From Eleusine coracana subsp. coracana (Eukaryota > Streptophyta > Magnoliopsida > Poales > Poaceae), in contig CM064422.1 of NCBI GenBank assembly GCA_032690845.1, forward strand, positions 310,001 through 374,000: DNA of 64,000 nt, written 5' to 3'. Positions 11,728-25,000 of this stretch are shown in pieces. A model generated the notes under the pieces. It had not been told where the DNA came from and did no database searches. It saw nothing but the letters and a program-made list of their open reading frames with translations. Numbering within the stretch: the stretch's first letter is position 1; each line of letters opens with the position of its first letter. The position numbers and the translations under genes are program-made.

Positions 11728-14700
11728 TCACAAGCTCAGCAAGAACTTGAAAATATCATGCAGTGATATAATGCCTTCCACACGTTTGCTACCAGCTTCC
11801 ACAATGAAGACTCGACGCACCCCTACGAAGCAGGGTAAACAAAGGTGGGCCCAAGTTAATAGCTGCGGCGGGCATATATTCAGGCAGACAGCCTCTGCTC
11901 GTATTTGTACATACCAGGATTAGCCAGTCGCTCCATCACTTTGATCAAAGGATCAGAACGGAGGCACATCTGACATCTCTGCCCGTTAAAAAATCCAAAA
12001 GGTGTGTTTGCATCTTGTCCAAGCTGCAAAGCCTGAAATCGACAAAACGCAAGAGATTCAGACCAAAAATCATCAGGATGGCTCATGAGAAAGGAAACCA
12101 ATTCATGTCCTTGTATGGTTTTTTACCCACTACTATGCTCAGCTTTAGCTTAGTTTGTTTTACCAAAATTGAACTAACCATCGTTTCAAATAAGAAACAT
12201 TTTATGCTGAACCTTTTTTTCATTTATTTTCTGAAGTACCAATCCGACAATGTCAACAAATTCCCCACTAGGTTGCAGGCGTTCAGCTAAAATCTTGATT
12301 AAGACCGGTATGGCATTTACATACCTGATGAACAGTCATCTCATCCAGACGAACATGTGTGTAAACCTTGTCTTTAGCCAGGGCTGTTATGTCACTGCAA
12401 GATAAAACAAACTCGATGAATACATGGATTGAGGATCACAAACACAACCACAACCACAACCACATACATGAATTGGAGATGGTTAAAACGCCATACCTTC
12501 TAGAATATGTGTCAAGAAGCGAGTCATTTTCGTCCACAATTGGTATCGAGCTAACACCAGCTGCATAAAACACAATTGGTATAAGCATAAGAGATCAGTT
12601 CTGCAACAAAATAAACACAATAGTTTCAAGTGGTATGGACTTTCTGAGAAACTGGTATTGAAATTCAATCAATAAAACTGAACAGTATTGGAAAATGCAA
12701 GCAAGAGCACCTTAATGATTTCTGCATTTTCCACTAGCAGTTTTCAGTATAATAAAACAGACAACATACCTTGAACCAACATGTTAAGGGCAGAGCTAAG
12801 AGGCGCATTAGGTCGCAACATAGCTAATGGATGACCATTTGGATCACCAATGTTTGGAACCCAGGAGCCCAATGGTATCGTGCACACTGGTTGGTTTAGG
12901 ATAGGCACGTTACTAGTAGAGTTTTTGAAGTATCTACAAATACCTGAAAGGTAAATATTGTATAAGGATATCTTGCAATAAGTTGCTTAAAAAACAAAAA
13001 TAAGTTCCACTTTTCATACAGATACAGATAAACTTACATTTCAAAATTCCAGAAAGAGATGCAAGATGCAACAGTTGTGGAAATGATCCATCTGACGATG
13101 ATGAATAAATGATTGGAACTGTTGAAATTTCATTTTGCAATATCTTTAGAGCAATGTCCCTCAAGGACTCATAAGGGGTGGCCTACACAGAAAATACAAT
13201 ACAGCCTGAGTGCATTTGACACATAAATTACAGTACAATGAGTTTAGCACAGCAATAGACATCATCATCACTTGTGGTAACATAAAACTGTGTCAAAAGA
13301 AATTCACAACATTACAGGCAAAATATTGTCTTGTAATACCCAATTACCCATCAAATAAAAAGGGAAAAAGAACAGGGTAAACTAGACCTACTCAGCACAC
13401 AGCTTACCAAACCAGTCCATATATTCACCCTCTCCATCATCTCTTACTCTGCTCAACTAGGTGAACATCACAATGACTCCTCTACCATGGAGCAAAATAT
13501 TGTCTTGTAATACCCAATTACCCATCAAATAAAAAGGGAAAAAGAAAAGGGTAAACTAGACCTACTCAGCACACAGCTTACCAAACCAGTCCATATATTC
13601 ACCCTCTCCATCATCTCTTACTCTGCTCAACTAGGTGAACATCACAATGACTCCTCTACCATGTTCACCCTTACGGTCTCACATACCTACTCACGACAAG
13701 CTAATACTGCTCAATTTACTGCTAGTGATTGGTAACACCAATATAGCTAACTGTTGTTTACGACAATGCCTTCCCTCCTTATTTGAGCCGAGGAGCGATG
13801 GTACCTACCCAGCAGTGCTGAGAGCCTGATATGCTAAGCCACTAGGTGATATCACAACAACAATAATGTATAATGCGTGAAATGGAGGGAGATATTCTCA
13901 TCCGCTCATACAACACCACTTAACCACAAAACACCATACACGATCGAATCATGGACCAATATAATTTCATCTTTAGATACGTGAGCGGACTGTCAATTGT
14001 GTTATGTATAACATGTCCTCAAAATCAAATACAGATGATAAATCGTCCAACTCAAATTGCACATATATCCACCACAAAAGAGCACCAACTTACATGCACT
14101 AGGTGCTGATGAGGCCGCCACTGACTTCCATATGTTTGCCGCTTAGCCTCTTTCCATGCAGATATAGTGTGTGTTTCAAGCTGCTCCTCTGTCAAGTTTG
14201 AGCCATGAGTTTCTAGCTGCAAATAAAAACAAGATATTATAAAACAATGCAACTAAAATAACAACAAAAGAATATTTCAAATAAACAGATCATATCATAA
14301 GATCTGACAGATATAATGAACAAACAATTTCATAAATACAATTTTCTAATAAAAAAAAGGTAAACATCTTGGCATCAAACACCCAAACTATTGATACTGG
14401 TTAATACACTATATTGGTAATTGATATGCATATCTTAGGTTTGTTGGAATGTTGCTTGTGTCTAAAAAGCTCATTTTGTAACAATGGTTAACCTTTTCCG
14501 CAAACTTTTTTTCCTTCATTTTTTGCATCTACAAAGTGTTTTAAATGTAAAGAGAAACAAAATTAATATTGGTACAATGACAATGCAAACCAATTTAGAA
14601 TGTGTTGCAGCGCATAACACAGCTTAATTATCTAACATTCCGTAAAAGGCACATTCAAGCTTATAATGTAATATCTAAAACATGACATCCACACTAACAC

Positions 14701-17341
14701 GTTTATATTCCAACAAAGTGAACATATTTCTGATCATCATCAAAGCATGTTTAGTTTGAACTACTAAAAAATAATTTTCAGCTGCTTTTTGGCTCTGTAT
14801 TTCCTACAGCTAGTCGACATAAGGATGAACAAAGAAACCAGCATCGATGTAACAACTAATGAACGGAAAACTATAAGCAAAGAGTCAGCAAAAATAAGTT
14901 AACCTCTCTTAATATAAGTATAAAATCCACTGGGCTCAAAAGGCCAACAAATTGACCTCTGAATGAATCCCACAGAGGGGCAACAGGAATTCCCTGCAAG
15001 GTGCAGCAAAAAATGAACATTTTCTAACTCAACTAATATTTGTGGTGAATGTAATATATTTCAGAATAAAATAACGCAATCAGCAGTAACAAATACCAAG
15101 AAACCATTATAAGTAAAATGTGCCTTCTGAAAAGCAACCAGTAAATATTTGATGGAAGATATGTCAAACCACTGGAACAGGAACATAACTTTCACCTAGT
15201 AGAAAACTAATGGAAATACAAAGCAGGAAGCACTAGAGATACTAATAACCAAGATCACTTAGATGGATCTGTACTGCTGGCACAGGATAACTGTACCATA
15301 TATGAATTTAAGAGCGTGATTCTCAATTTTCATCCAATTCAAGTGGTAAATCAGTTTACATGTGTTATAAAAAAACAGTACGACAACATGACACCTATTC
15401 AAAACTCTAAGCTAGAAGCTAGAAACAAGACAAGACCACACTCTAAAATGCTGTCTAAGCATCGTATAGTAGACATAGTACAAATAAATAGTTTAAGATT
15501 GGCAATCTGCAGCCATAGTACCATGACACATTAAAGACAAAAACACAGCATCGGCAACAAGACAAGATATTATTACCTGTTCATGCAGAATATGAAAAGA
15601 CTGCTTCACAGGTAAATTAATGTCCAAAGCAATGACCTGCATTGAAAAGTAATAACAATTTCATAAGAATAAATCATACAAAAAACAAAATTCACACAAA
15701 AGTGGCTGATTTCCATACCTTTCCTGAGTCTGGAAGTAAATCATAGCCAGTATGCAAACTCAGATACTCTGTGACATGGCACCTGGATATCTGTATATAA
15801 GCCTCGGAAACCCTCTGATGACCTTCCTGAACAGCACCATCCGACAATGAAACCTGATTGTTAAGACAAAGTGATGTAACCTCCCATCAAGAACTCACTA
15901 TTTTGTTACCGTCTAGCAGAAATGCAAGAAGGAACACGGATAAGAACTAAACATATGCACAACATGCCAGGCATTCAAGAACTATTGGTGCAGACTATAA
16001 AATATGCTTGAGCAGGTATCATTGACATATGATTCACTATTTCACTTCATCTAATTGGGCAGAAGTACTAATGTTTAAAGATTCCATCAGTGAGGCTTTT
16101 GATGGTTGCATCCAATATAAAGAATATTTAAGAAATATTCCATCTAGGTCTAGACCACCACCACCATCAGATCACAACAAGAGCAGCTCAACTAAAGGAT
16201 GTGGTCATTCACTAATATGTTAATCAGAGAACATCAGCTATTTCATCAAGTATCATGGAATTTCTCATTAAAAAGGGATCCTTACCGCACGTTGAAAATT
16301 TTCATTATCGACATCCATGTTTGCCCTGCTTTCAGGTGCGCTTGGGCTCAATACTGTGTTTAGTTGGTTAATATCCCGTTTCAAATGCAAAGTGTTAACT
16401 ACCCCATAGTCTCCTGTTGCAGTAGGTAGGCGCTCATCATGACGCCATTCGCCGTCCACAAAGAACTTGTACTGCACATCAATGACCAAATAAGGAAGTC
16501 TGTTAGAATTAAAAAACACACACACATTTATGGCGTGTAACTCTATTTTCTGAAAAATTATGCAGAACTCTCAATTCTGTATATGAGAACAATTAACATA
16601 GTATTAAAATGCAACACAGAAGGACAAAAATGCATGCAGAATTCATGTAGCACACGAGAAACTGCAACAGATATAATACAGGTGGGATTGAGACAGGAAA
16701 GTACTTCATAAATCCCAGGAGACAGGCTGCATATAGCTTGAAATACGGTTGGGCATCCTTCGACAGGCGACATTGGCAAATGTTCTGACCACCTACGACA
16801 AAAGAGTGGCCGTTAGATGCAGGGTAACGACAATTGATGGACAAGGCAAAAACAGAACATATTTACTGCAAACAAACAAATAACTACGATAGCCCTCTGT
16901 TTAAAGAAGCTGCATTGCTTGAGTAAGCCCTATCATGTATGGCATCAATCAAAAAGGTAAACATGTATATTCATCCTGTGCAGAATATATATAGTGCAGG
17001 TCCAGGAAGAGAGCAGAGAGATAGTAGTCCATTCAGTACGTAATAATTAATTGCACGAAGCATCATATACATAGAGTAATAGTGAGTGTAAATATGGTCA
17101 GATTTGTGATAAGGAAACAAGCGTGCCATGGAAGCGCTATTACAGTTGAGAGCAACCAGCGAGCTGGTGCAATTTCGCCTACTAGTAAACAATATATATA
17201 AGATATATGAACGAACCTGGTGAAGGAGCCAGATAAGAAGACTCTCTTGCCGCCGTAGGGCCAAACGAAGCGCGTGGGGACGGCGGGTCCGCCGGCGCTG
17301 ACGCTGACGTCGCGTGCGGAATCAGCGTCATGCGAAAACAT
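11728..17341 (-). CDS. SNF4: SNF4-like betagamma regulatory subunit of SnRK1 (CBM48 + CBS domains)
   Basis: Thirteen exons join in frame to 490 residues: 17217-17341, 16705-16792, 16286-16471, 15719-15853, 15577-15636, 14904-14993, 14094-14216, 13038-13182, 12770-12943, 12497-12560, 12325-12394, 11915-12032, 11728-11822. Residues about 24-105 are an AMPK-type glycogen-binding CBM48 module (FVWPYGGKRVFLSGSFTRW, YKFFVDGEWRHDE). The rest carries the CBS-pair region, including GIPVAPLWDSFRGQFVGLLS, LETHGSNLTEEQLETH and the final VRRVFIVEAGSKRVEGIISL. This CBM-CBS fusion is the plant-specific betagamma subunit that complements yeast snf4 and joins the SnRK1 kinase, the cell's energy sensor. Length equals that of the Arabidopsis protein. 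All introns have GT-AG ends. Intron 7 contains a 174-bp tandem duplication. Function is from the family and the assignment is secure. Confidence 0.95.
13318..13663. repeat. Two-copy 174-bp tandem duplication in an SNF4 intron
   Basis: 13318-13489 recurs at 13492-13663 with a period of 174 bp. The only difference I see is AACAGGG versus AAAAGGG. Both copies end CTCCTCTACCATG. It lies in the intron between exons 14094-14216 and 13038-13182. Near identity implies a recent duplication or an assembly duplication. Confidence 0.9.
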
Positions 17342-19380
17342 GGCGACGGGGATCGAATTCTAATCCCCCACTCACCGGGCTGAGGAATAGGAGGAAACCC
17401 TAGAATCGATCCAAGGGAAGAAGGACACCGGCCGCGACGGGATCTTCCAGTTGCGGCGCGAGAGAGCCCCCCGCGCTCGAGAGGGAGATCACCCGCGCAG
17501 GCCCCCGTCCCAAGCCATCCCAGACGAATCGGCGAGGGGAATCGAGGCGAGATCGAGACGAGAGGCCGGTCAGTGGGTCGGGTGGCGGGAGGAGGTGGCG
17601 GGAATGGCGAGGACGGACGGAGAGGGGATAGCGGCGGGCGGCGAGGTTAACGATAGGGATCCGGCGATGCGAATGCGGTGAGAGACGGAGGAGATGGGAG
17701 AGAGGCAAGAGCTTGCGAGACTTTTTTTTTTTTTGGAGAGAGAGAGAGGAGAGAAAAGAGAGAGAAGAGGAAGAAAGAAAAGAAAGAGAAGAAGGGGGCC
17801 TGCAGCACCCTGCGGGTTGAAAACGAGGCTTAGCTCTCACCCTCCGGATCTTCTGCGCCGCCACACCCACACCACACCTGCAACGCTTTCCTTCTGATGA
17901 ACTGCGAGTCCTGTCCAGTCAGCCGTGCAACGATTCACTTCATTTTGGCCCCATAAAAAAATGTGTAATTTTGTTTTTCCATATGATAATACAGACATGT
18001 TACTTGCTACTTTTCAGTTAACTGAAAATTTGTGTAACTTTCAATTATCATTTTAAGTCATCGAATCTAGATTATATCATTTATAATTATTATATATAAT
18101 CATATAAAAATAATACACAAAATAACAAATCATTGATTATAATATTTTAGTCAATTGAAAGCAAAAAAATATGATAAAATTAATATAGACAACAAGGTAT
18201 AGTAGAGAATGTTTTAATAAATCTCTATCTTTTTTTCTAAAGACATGTACGGAGAAATTTTTATATGCCTTATAAAAATAAGAACTACTATAGCACAACA
18301 CGATTGGGTCGTCGAACCATCACATATGAGGATAAGTTTTCTACAGATCAATAATTTTTTTCTATTAAAAAATAGTCTTGTTTTATGATCTCATACATTA
18401 AAGATGTAAAAATAATTATAATATAGTCCTATACGTGAACTCATTATACCTATTGAAGATGACTACGCTACAAAGTAACGCCATATATTAAGCTTTTGTT
18501 TTTTGCATATATACGTGAAATGCTTGTAACTTTTCTTCACAATTTGCCTCCATCTATTTGTATTTAATATTTTTCATTAGAATTGTTTATTAAATTCAAA
18601 TCTAAATAAAATAACTTACAAAAAGAAAATAGCTGCTGAGTTTTGCACTTAGAAGAAAGATAATGCTCTTCAAACAAAAAATGATTTATTCCTTTGATAC
18701 TCTCCTTTAGGGTCAGATATCGTAAAATTGAATTGCTGTTTACTTCTGTTGTTAATTCATGTTTGCATTATTTTATAAGCTGAGAACCTCAACAAACAAG
18801 TTAATTTGGCTTCTTGAACCCTTGCAAAAAAAAAATGGCTTCTTGAAAGCCGAGTAAAACCTCATTTTTGAGAAAAATAAAATTAGTCTCACTTAGGTTG
18901 TGCACGTCTGTTGAACACCGAAATCTAGGAACTGTCAAGTGTCAATGTCTAATGAATAGGCTTTTGTTTTTCTTGGTAGTAAAGAAGATGTTTCTAAGAC
19001 GGATCTCGACTTTGTTTAAGCCCACGACAAGAGTCCTTCTCGTTTGCATCCCCTTCGCGAGGCTCGTCAAACGGAACACAGCTTGCTAGGAAGAAGATGG
19101 TCTTCCCCAAAGAAAGGAAGACGCATCAACATGGCACGCTTCACTCCCCGTCATTTTCAGTCGTGCTGTTGCTTGCTTCAGCCTCTAGAAGACTATACGG
19201 GAACATGGGAATGGATTCCATCGATGGTCGTCGATACTAACGAGGTGGTGCCGCAATAAAGCTCATCGCTAGTAGTAGGCTCCTCCGCCCCCACTCATTC
19301 CCCCTTTCTCTTCCCTTCGTTAGCAGCAGGCAAGCTGGTCGTGTCATTCTTCTCGCTCTCTCCGCCGCTGACCTCGTGCT
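17342..19380. other. SNF4 upstream region and AT-rich intergenic DNA
   Basis: 17342-17880 is GC/GA-rich and probably holds the SNF4 leader and promoter. It includes poly-purine runs at 17719-17790 (GAGAGAGA, AAGAGAG). 17930-18870 is very AT-rich with no recognised element. 19260-19380 is CT-rich and is the probable leader of the acyl carrier protein gene. Frames here have no recognised domains. Confidence 0.45.
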
Positions 19381-21244
19381 ATGGCTGCTCCCATCACCGC
19401 CGCCGCCGCAAGATCGGCCGTCCTCGCCTGCCCCCAAGCCCGCCGAGTGCAAGTCGGAAGCTTTCTTCTTTCTATTGTCCCTCATTTCTTGCTCGCTGTT
19501 GTACTAGACCAGACCTCGGATCTTGATTCCGATAAACGCAAGCTTTACTTTGCTGTCACTGTAGGGAATGGATGCAGTGTCGTTTCGGGTATCAGCATCT
19601 TTCTCCCGGCAAAGAGCAAGCTTTCCATCACTTCGGTTGCAGCGGATTCCAAAACGCTTTCAGGTGTCATGTTCGGTACGTATCGGAATCACCAAATGCT
19701 TGTGTTATTCTGTCCATTGTACTGTGCAGTTTTAGTTCATTCAGAGGCTCCTTAGATAGGGTTATGTGTGAAGTTTGCTCAATTGCTCCTCGCAAGGGGC
19801 AAAAACAGAGGACCAGTTGGCCAGGCTAAATATTGTCTCGAACAACTGTAGTGCTGATATATGCGCTTGCTAGATGCACACTTTCTTAAACACGGTTGTT
19901 TTCCTTGCTGTATCTTCATATTGAGTGCAGCAAATTAAGAATCATGCCGCCAATACTTTAGTCAAACAACAGAATGATTTGCACTGAAAATTGAAAGCCA
20001 CATCCATAAACCATGCCAAGCATTTCGGCTCAAAACGTAGCTGCCATGGTGTTGACTAGTGTAGCTACGTTTTCATGTATCATTCCAAACATTTCAGCTG
20101 ATGATATGTATGCTTTGGTGGCAATGAACTTGCCTGGATGCTGACTTGATGCACTACTGATGAACATTGAACCACATCATTATATCATTCTGTAAAGTGT
20201 CTTCTTTTAGCAAGGACTGTAATCCTGACGTATAAGTATAACAAGGACTTTATGATGGACTGGTGAACAACTTCATATGACTAGAAGTATTCCATTAATC
20301 TATTTATTTTGGGCCATTTAAAGAATGCACATGTTAGATTGTTACAGTTTTCACTTCAGGCCACCACTGTAGATTTCTGATCTTCAGAATGTCATTCTGC
20401 TACCTAGTACCAATTTCAAAGGCCTGTAATTTTAGCACTATACCTATATCTTGCATCGGTATTTTAACCTCTAGATAGACTAGAAGTTTTGCATGCTATT
20501 CTGATGGGAGAACATATAAGCATAGTAAATGTCTTTAAGAACTTTGCTTCATGCCTTGAACTTATTTCATGGTAGTGTGTAACCAGCTCATCATGTACTC
20601 TAGTAAGTTGGCTCATCATTGATAATTTCAGTGGTTGCTAGTCAAATGCTTTACAATATATGGACGCACCATCGGAAATCCTGTGCAAACGTTTGTGACA
20701 CTTGGTTGTAATTTGTGAACAGGCCAAACAAGAAACTATTGAGAAGGTTTTTGAAATAGTGAAGAATCAGTTAGCGCTAGCTGAAGACACTGCAGTTACT
20801 AAAGAGACAAAGTTTGCAGACCTTGGGGCTGATTCACTTGACACGGTAATTCCTTCGACTCGTATGCGATTATTTGGCATCGCTAACTCATGTATGGTTG
20901 CTTGACAATTGTGAGTAATGTCTGTTAGTTTTTATTGTTGCTCATATTATAAATCTACACAAGTGTATAGGAATATGTTTTTTCCCAGATTCTGCAATAT
21001 AATACTAGTACATTTTTATAGAGCTATGTTTCTGTAGATTGTTCCATCTGCTTTTTGCTCTAGATGTCATTGTAATACCTGGATAATGGCCTATACTATT
21101 CTGAATTTGCTATAGGTTGAAATTGTGATGGGTCTTGAGGAGGCATTCCAAATCACCGTGGATGAATCAAGCGCTCAAGAGATCCAGACGGTGGATGACG
21201 CTGCCGCCCTTATTGACAAGCTCGTGTCAGACAAGGATGCTTAA
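19381..21244 (+). CDS. ACP: Chloroplast acyl carrier protein
   Basis: Four exons: 19381-19452 (donor at 19447 or 19453 is uncertain), 19565-19675, 20723-20845, 21116-21244, giving 144 (or 142) residues. Exon 2 is read in a frame different from the long open frame that starts at 19381. The correct frame gives GMDAVSFRVSASFSRQ then RIPKRFQVSCS, which joins AKQETIEKVFEIVKNQLAL, a classic plastid ACP junction. Residues 1 to about 60 are a Ser/Arg-rich transit peptide. The mature part carries the 4'-phosphopantetheine attachment site GADSLDT, with Ser99, and then VEIVMGLEEAFQI. ACP carries the growing acyl chain in plastid fatty acid synthesis. The product ends LVSDKDA. A G-homopolymer lies 50 bp after the stop. 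Confidence 0.92.
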
Positions 21245-22024
21245 AACAACGACAAGGTTTCTGGGATTGTGCTCTGTGGATGGTTGGTTGTTGAGGGGGG
21301 GGGGGGGGGGGGGGGGGGTACGTTCATTGCAATTAGTCAGACTCTCAAGGATTTTTCTTATATGTATGCCTTTTTTGGGGAGAAATAAATGGGGAAAATT
21401 AGTCCATTTCCTCTGAGAAACAATTATCCCCCATAAACTGTGACAGACACCTTTCTATTTATGAATTATGACTCTCGAAAAAATGTGCTTTAGTCCATAG
21501 ATAACAAAGTTTTTCATACGTATCCTTCATGGCGAGAAACTGCCTTTGTAAAGGATTTTTGGCGATGCTTGATCTCCATCATAACGGCGAAGTACCTGCA
21601 CTATGGAAGTTCATATTCTTCACCACTTCTAAGCAGTCCAATGCACGAAAAAGGGAAGACAGAGCTCCCTTCCATTCTCTTCTGGGCTATCCCGCTGCAG
21701 TGTCAGCCCAGCCCAGCTCACGAGATGCAATGTGAAAGCAACCAAACTAGCCCAGTGCACGAAAAAGGGAAGAAAAGAAATTGCCCACGAGGCCAGTATG
21801 CAACATACAAACGGTTAAACCATCGAACAATACGCCCTGTCTAAAAAAAAAAAAGGAGAAACTCGAGTCTCGATATCACAGTGCATCAGTAGCAAACAGT
21901 GGTTATTTCCATGCATGCGGTTCAAAATTAGTTCTAACAGACTAAAAACATGCCACATACATGCAACGGGCAAAGCTAAGCTACCGTTAGCAATAGTTGC
22001 CATCCTTCCCAGTTCTTTCAGCTC
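21245..22024. other. Region between convergent ACP and KU80
   Basis: This stretch holds the 3' regions of two convergent genes. A run of about 24 G lies at 21295-21318, probably in the ACP 3' UTR. A GCACGAAAAAGGGAAGA motif is present twice (about 21643 and 21757), a short direct repeat. No gene seen. Confidence 0.45.
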
Positions 22025-25000
22025 CTACTGAGAAGACACTTCTGATTTCAGATAGAAGCTTCTTGCCATCTCTTCTGTCACATCACTGCACAGGATGGAG
22101 ATGATTAATGGGAGAGTTATATAACGATAACCATGTTAAGCGGATGAGTTTTCTGCATTAGACAGAAGGAGAAAGGTTGCAAACCTGTCTGGTGCTTCCT
22201 CTTTGCTGATAAGTGAAATGTTTTTTAAGGACAGAAGATGAAAGAAGTCTGCAACATCACCCTTCTTCAATCTCTCATAAATCTTGGTTAGGAATTGGTT
22301 GAATTCATTTGGTTCCTGATCATAAATAATATCCAATGTAAGCGTACATTACAAACTGGTGGAAGAGTGAAACACTATCGAAATTAAGGGGCCACAAAGT
22401 TGCCATGATGTAACCAGAAACCATTTAAGAGACCATTTCTAATTAAAGAAATAAACCAGACATCGCTAAGAGACAATTATTAACAAATTACAAATGTGCA
22501 TGTTCCTGCTCATAAAAGGAGTAGATGGTTGGTCACACACAATTCTGCAAATTCATCTCAATAGGTTTATTATCTTTATGCCTATATACAGGCGAAGCTA
22601 AATAAAAATTAAAAAAAGAAGGCAGTATTACTGATAATGAAAAATCACAATACAAGGAATAATATCTTTTTCTGGTGCATCATTAAAGGTCTTTAACAAG
22701 TAGATGCTTTTATAGAATATAGATGATGAGAAACAGCCGAGCAAGCAAAGCTAAATTACCATGTGGCCTAAAAATAAATCTCAGCACAACAGCTGATCCA
22801 TCTATTCATTGGAGGATTACCTGTTCAATAATGCAAGCCTTTCGTAGAGCAACAATACATTCGAGTGCCTTTTGGTAACTATTCCCCTCATGAGAGTTCT
22901 GTAACAAAGCTGTCGTGTATTTCTGCATCTCTTCAATTGCCTTCTGAACCCATTCTGAGCTAGATCTCTTTGCCAGCATGGCTTCAAAATCTTGAACAGG
23001 ATTTAGATCTCCTATCTCCCCGACGTTCTCTGTTGGAGGATGTAAAACTCCAAGAACCCTGTCCTTCTCCACAGAAGGTTCTTGTACTGATTTGGCTTGA
23101 TCATCTATGCTAGTATATGCCAGTCTGTCCTGTGTTCGTGCTTTCTTTTTCTGTAATCAGTTAGACAAGTTAAAGGATACAATCCTTAGCTAAATTGGAT
23201 CAAACCAAAGTAGATGTAACAAATTTACTTTCACCTTGGGGTTCTCCTTCAGCTCGAAGGTTTTGCCTAGATTTTGGATAAATGGTGCATGGCGATCAAT
23301 GATATGAGGATCAGGCTTAGTTATCACCCTTAGACATCCATCAAGTGGTGGGACATTTGCATCTGGCTGCTTTGCCTTTAGACTAAGGTAACTGTAGAAT
23401 CTCTGAAAGGGGGCAATATACTGTAATTAACACTAGCTATATACAAATAGAGAGGAGAACAGCCAGATGGAGGTAGAGCAACTGCCAAGTGGTGCAGAAG
23501 CAAACAGCACAATTGTTTAGTGAATTGAACATCAAACAGTAGATCAGCTCTCACACAGAAGATTCAACAGTATTGTAAAAATGTTTGATAAAAGATTTGA
23601 ACAGTAAGATCATTAGAACAGTGCTAATGTTATGAACTATCCAGGTGGATCAAACATTTATCTGGGGTGACGTTGTTGCAGAATATGGACTCAAATAAAA
23701 TAATCTGGAAAGTTGTTTCCACTTAAGAGGAACATATGATAAATCGTAAAAAGCTACAGCATGCACATTGTTGATCATATCAGGACTTTGTTTGGACTAA
23801 AAAAAACTAGCAAAGATTTCACTACCAGGTCATTCAAAACCTCTACCCAATATACACCAATCAACAAGAATAAATATAATCAGTGAAAACTAGATGAAGC
23901 ATAAATAAAATTTCGTCTTTGATGTTTGTACATTAACCTAGAAGTTCTAACACAAACTTAATACCTCCAATACAGGATTTGGCGTGAAATCAGGCTTGAG
24001 GACCTCTCTTCCAGGTGGTGCTAGGTCTAACATCTTCACTAGATTATCTGTAGCTTCCTGTTGTTCTTCAGTTGGCTGAGACGATGATGGCAGGCTGCCA
24101 AAGGACCGGAACTGAAATTCTCTGATGTCCTCTGCAAATGGGAGTACATTGAAGTAAAAGGAATCTGGCTGCAGCACAAAGTAAGGAACTTATTGAGCAC
24201 ACAAAGTCATCTATCAAAGTTTTGAATATAAACAATAGTAAGAAAAATCCTTACAACATTATTCACAGATGAAATGTTTGGTGTAAGTACACCAAAAGCA
24301 ACATTTCCTTGACCTTGCCTCCACACACATCGCACAATAGCAACCTTGTTCATTTGTTGCATAGCTCTTGCTATGGCAGAAACTGCAAGAGCTGCTTTTG
24401 TATTTCCAGGTTCAGGTATAAAGGAGCATACATCTTTCATAAAATGGTGCCTGTAAAAGTAGAGAAAGCAGAAACATTACTAAATAGTCAAAATTGCAAG
24501 AAACACTTGTGCAGCTTGTGCTGATAATTAGTTAATACACTTTGGCACCCATCATAGTCAAAATTGCAAAAAGTCATAAAAGATGAAGCTTATATGATTA
24601 CACACTAGTTAACATAACAGTAGAACATAATGGCATGGCTCAAACAAGAAGAAAATCAAGATAAGTTAACTTTCAGGTGGTACTAAACAGTCAACCATAA
24701 AAGCATTAGGAAGAATTGAACAATATTTTGTTTTTTAGATAGAAGGCTCGATGGCCCTGCTTTTACTGAAAGCAAAAACCAACATTTCAGTTAGCGCTGG
24801 GGACAGGAGCTTACAAGATAGTAAAGCCCAAAGCTGACATATCAGCTACATGTCTACCGTCTACCCTATATCTAGTTTGATACAGAAATACTGGAAACAA
24901 AATAAGGTGCATGAGAACTCAAGGAAAAAAATTAAGTACATTTTGTATGCTGATAGCTGTTAATAATTTTTCTATTAGATCCGCCTTTGGGGTTCAAAAA

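Noticed and set aside
17400..17870. 156-residue minus-strand frame upstream of SNF4
   Set aside because: Low-complexity Ser/Leu/Arg product of the GA/CT-rich leader. The SNF4 start at 17341 has the conserved N-terminus, so this is not an extension.
19456..19755. Long open frame continuing from the ACP start codon through 19755
   Set aside because: Reading straight through gives no ACP-like sequence. Switching frame by splicing at 19452/19565 gives the conserved RFQVSCS|AKQET junction.
22856..22960. Possible separate gene starting at MEKDRVLGV in KU80
   Set aside because: The start is a GTG (Val) codon inside KU80 exon 10, and the preceding exon sequence is in the same frame.
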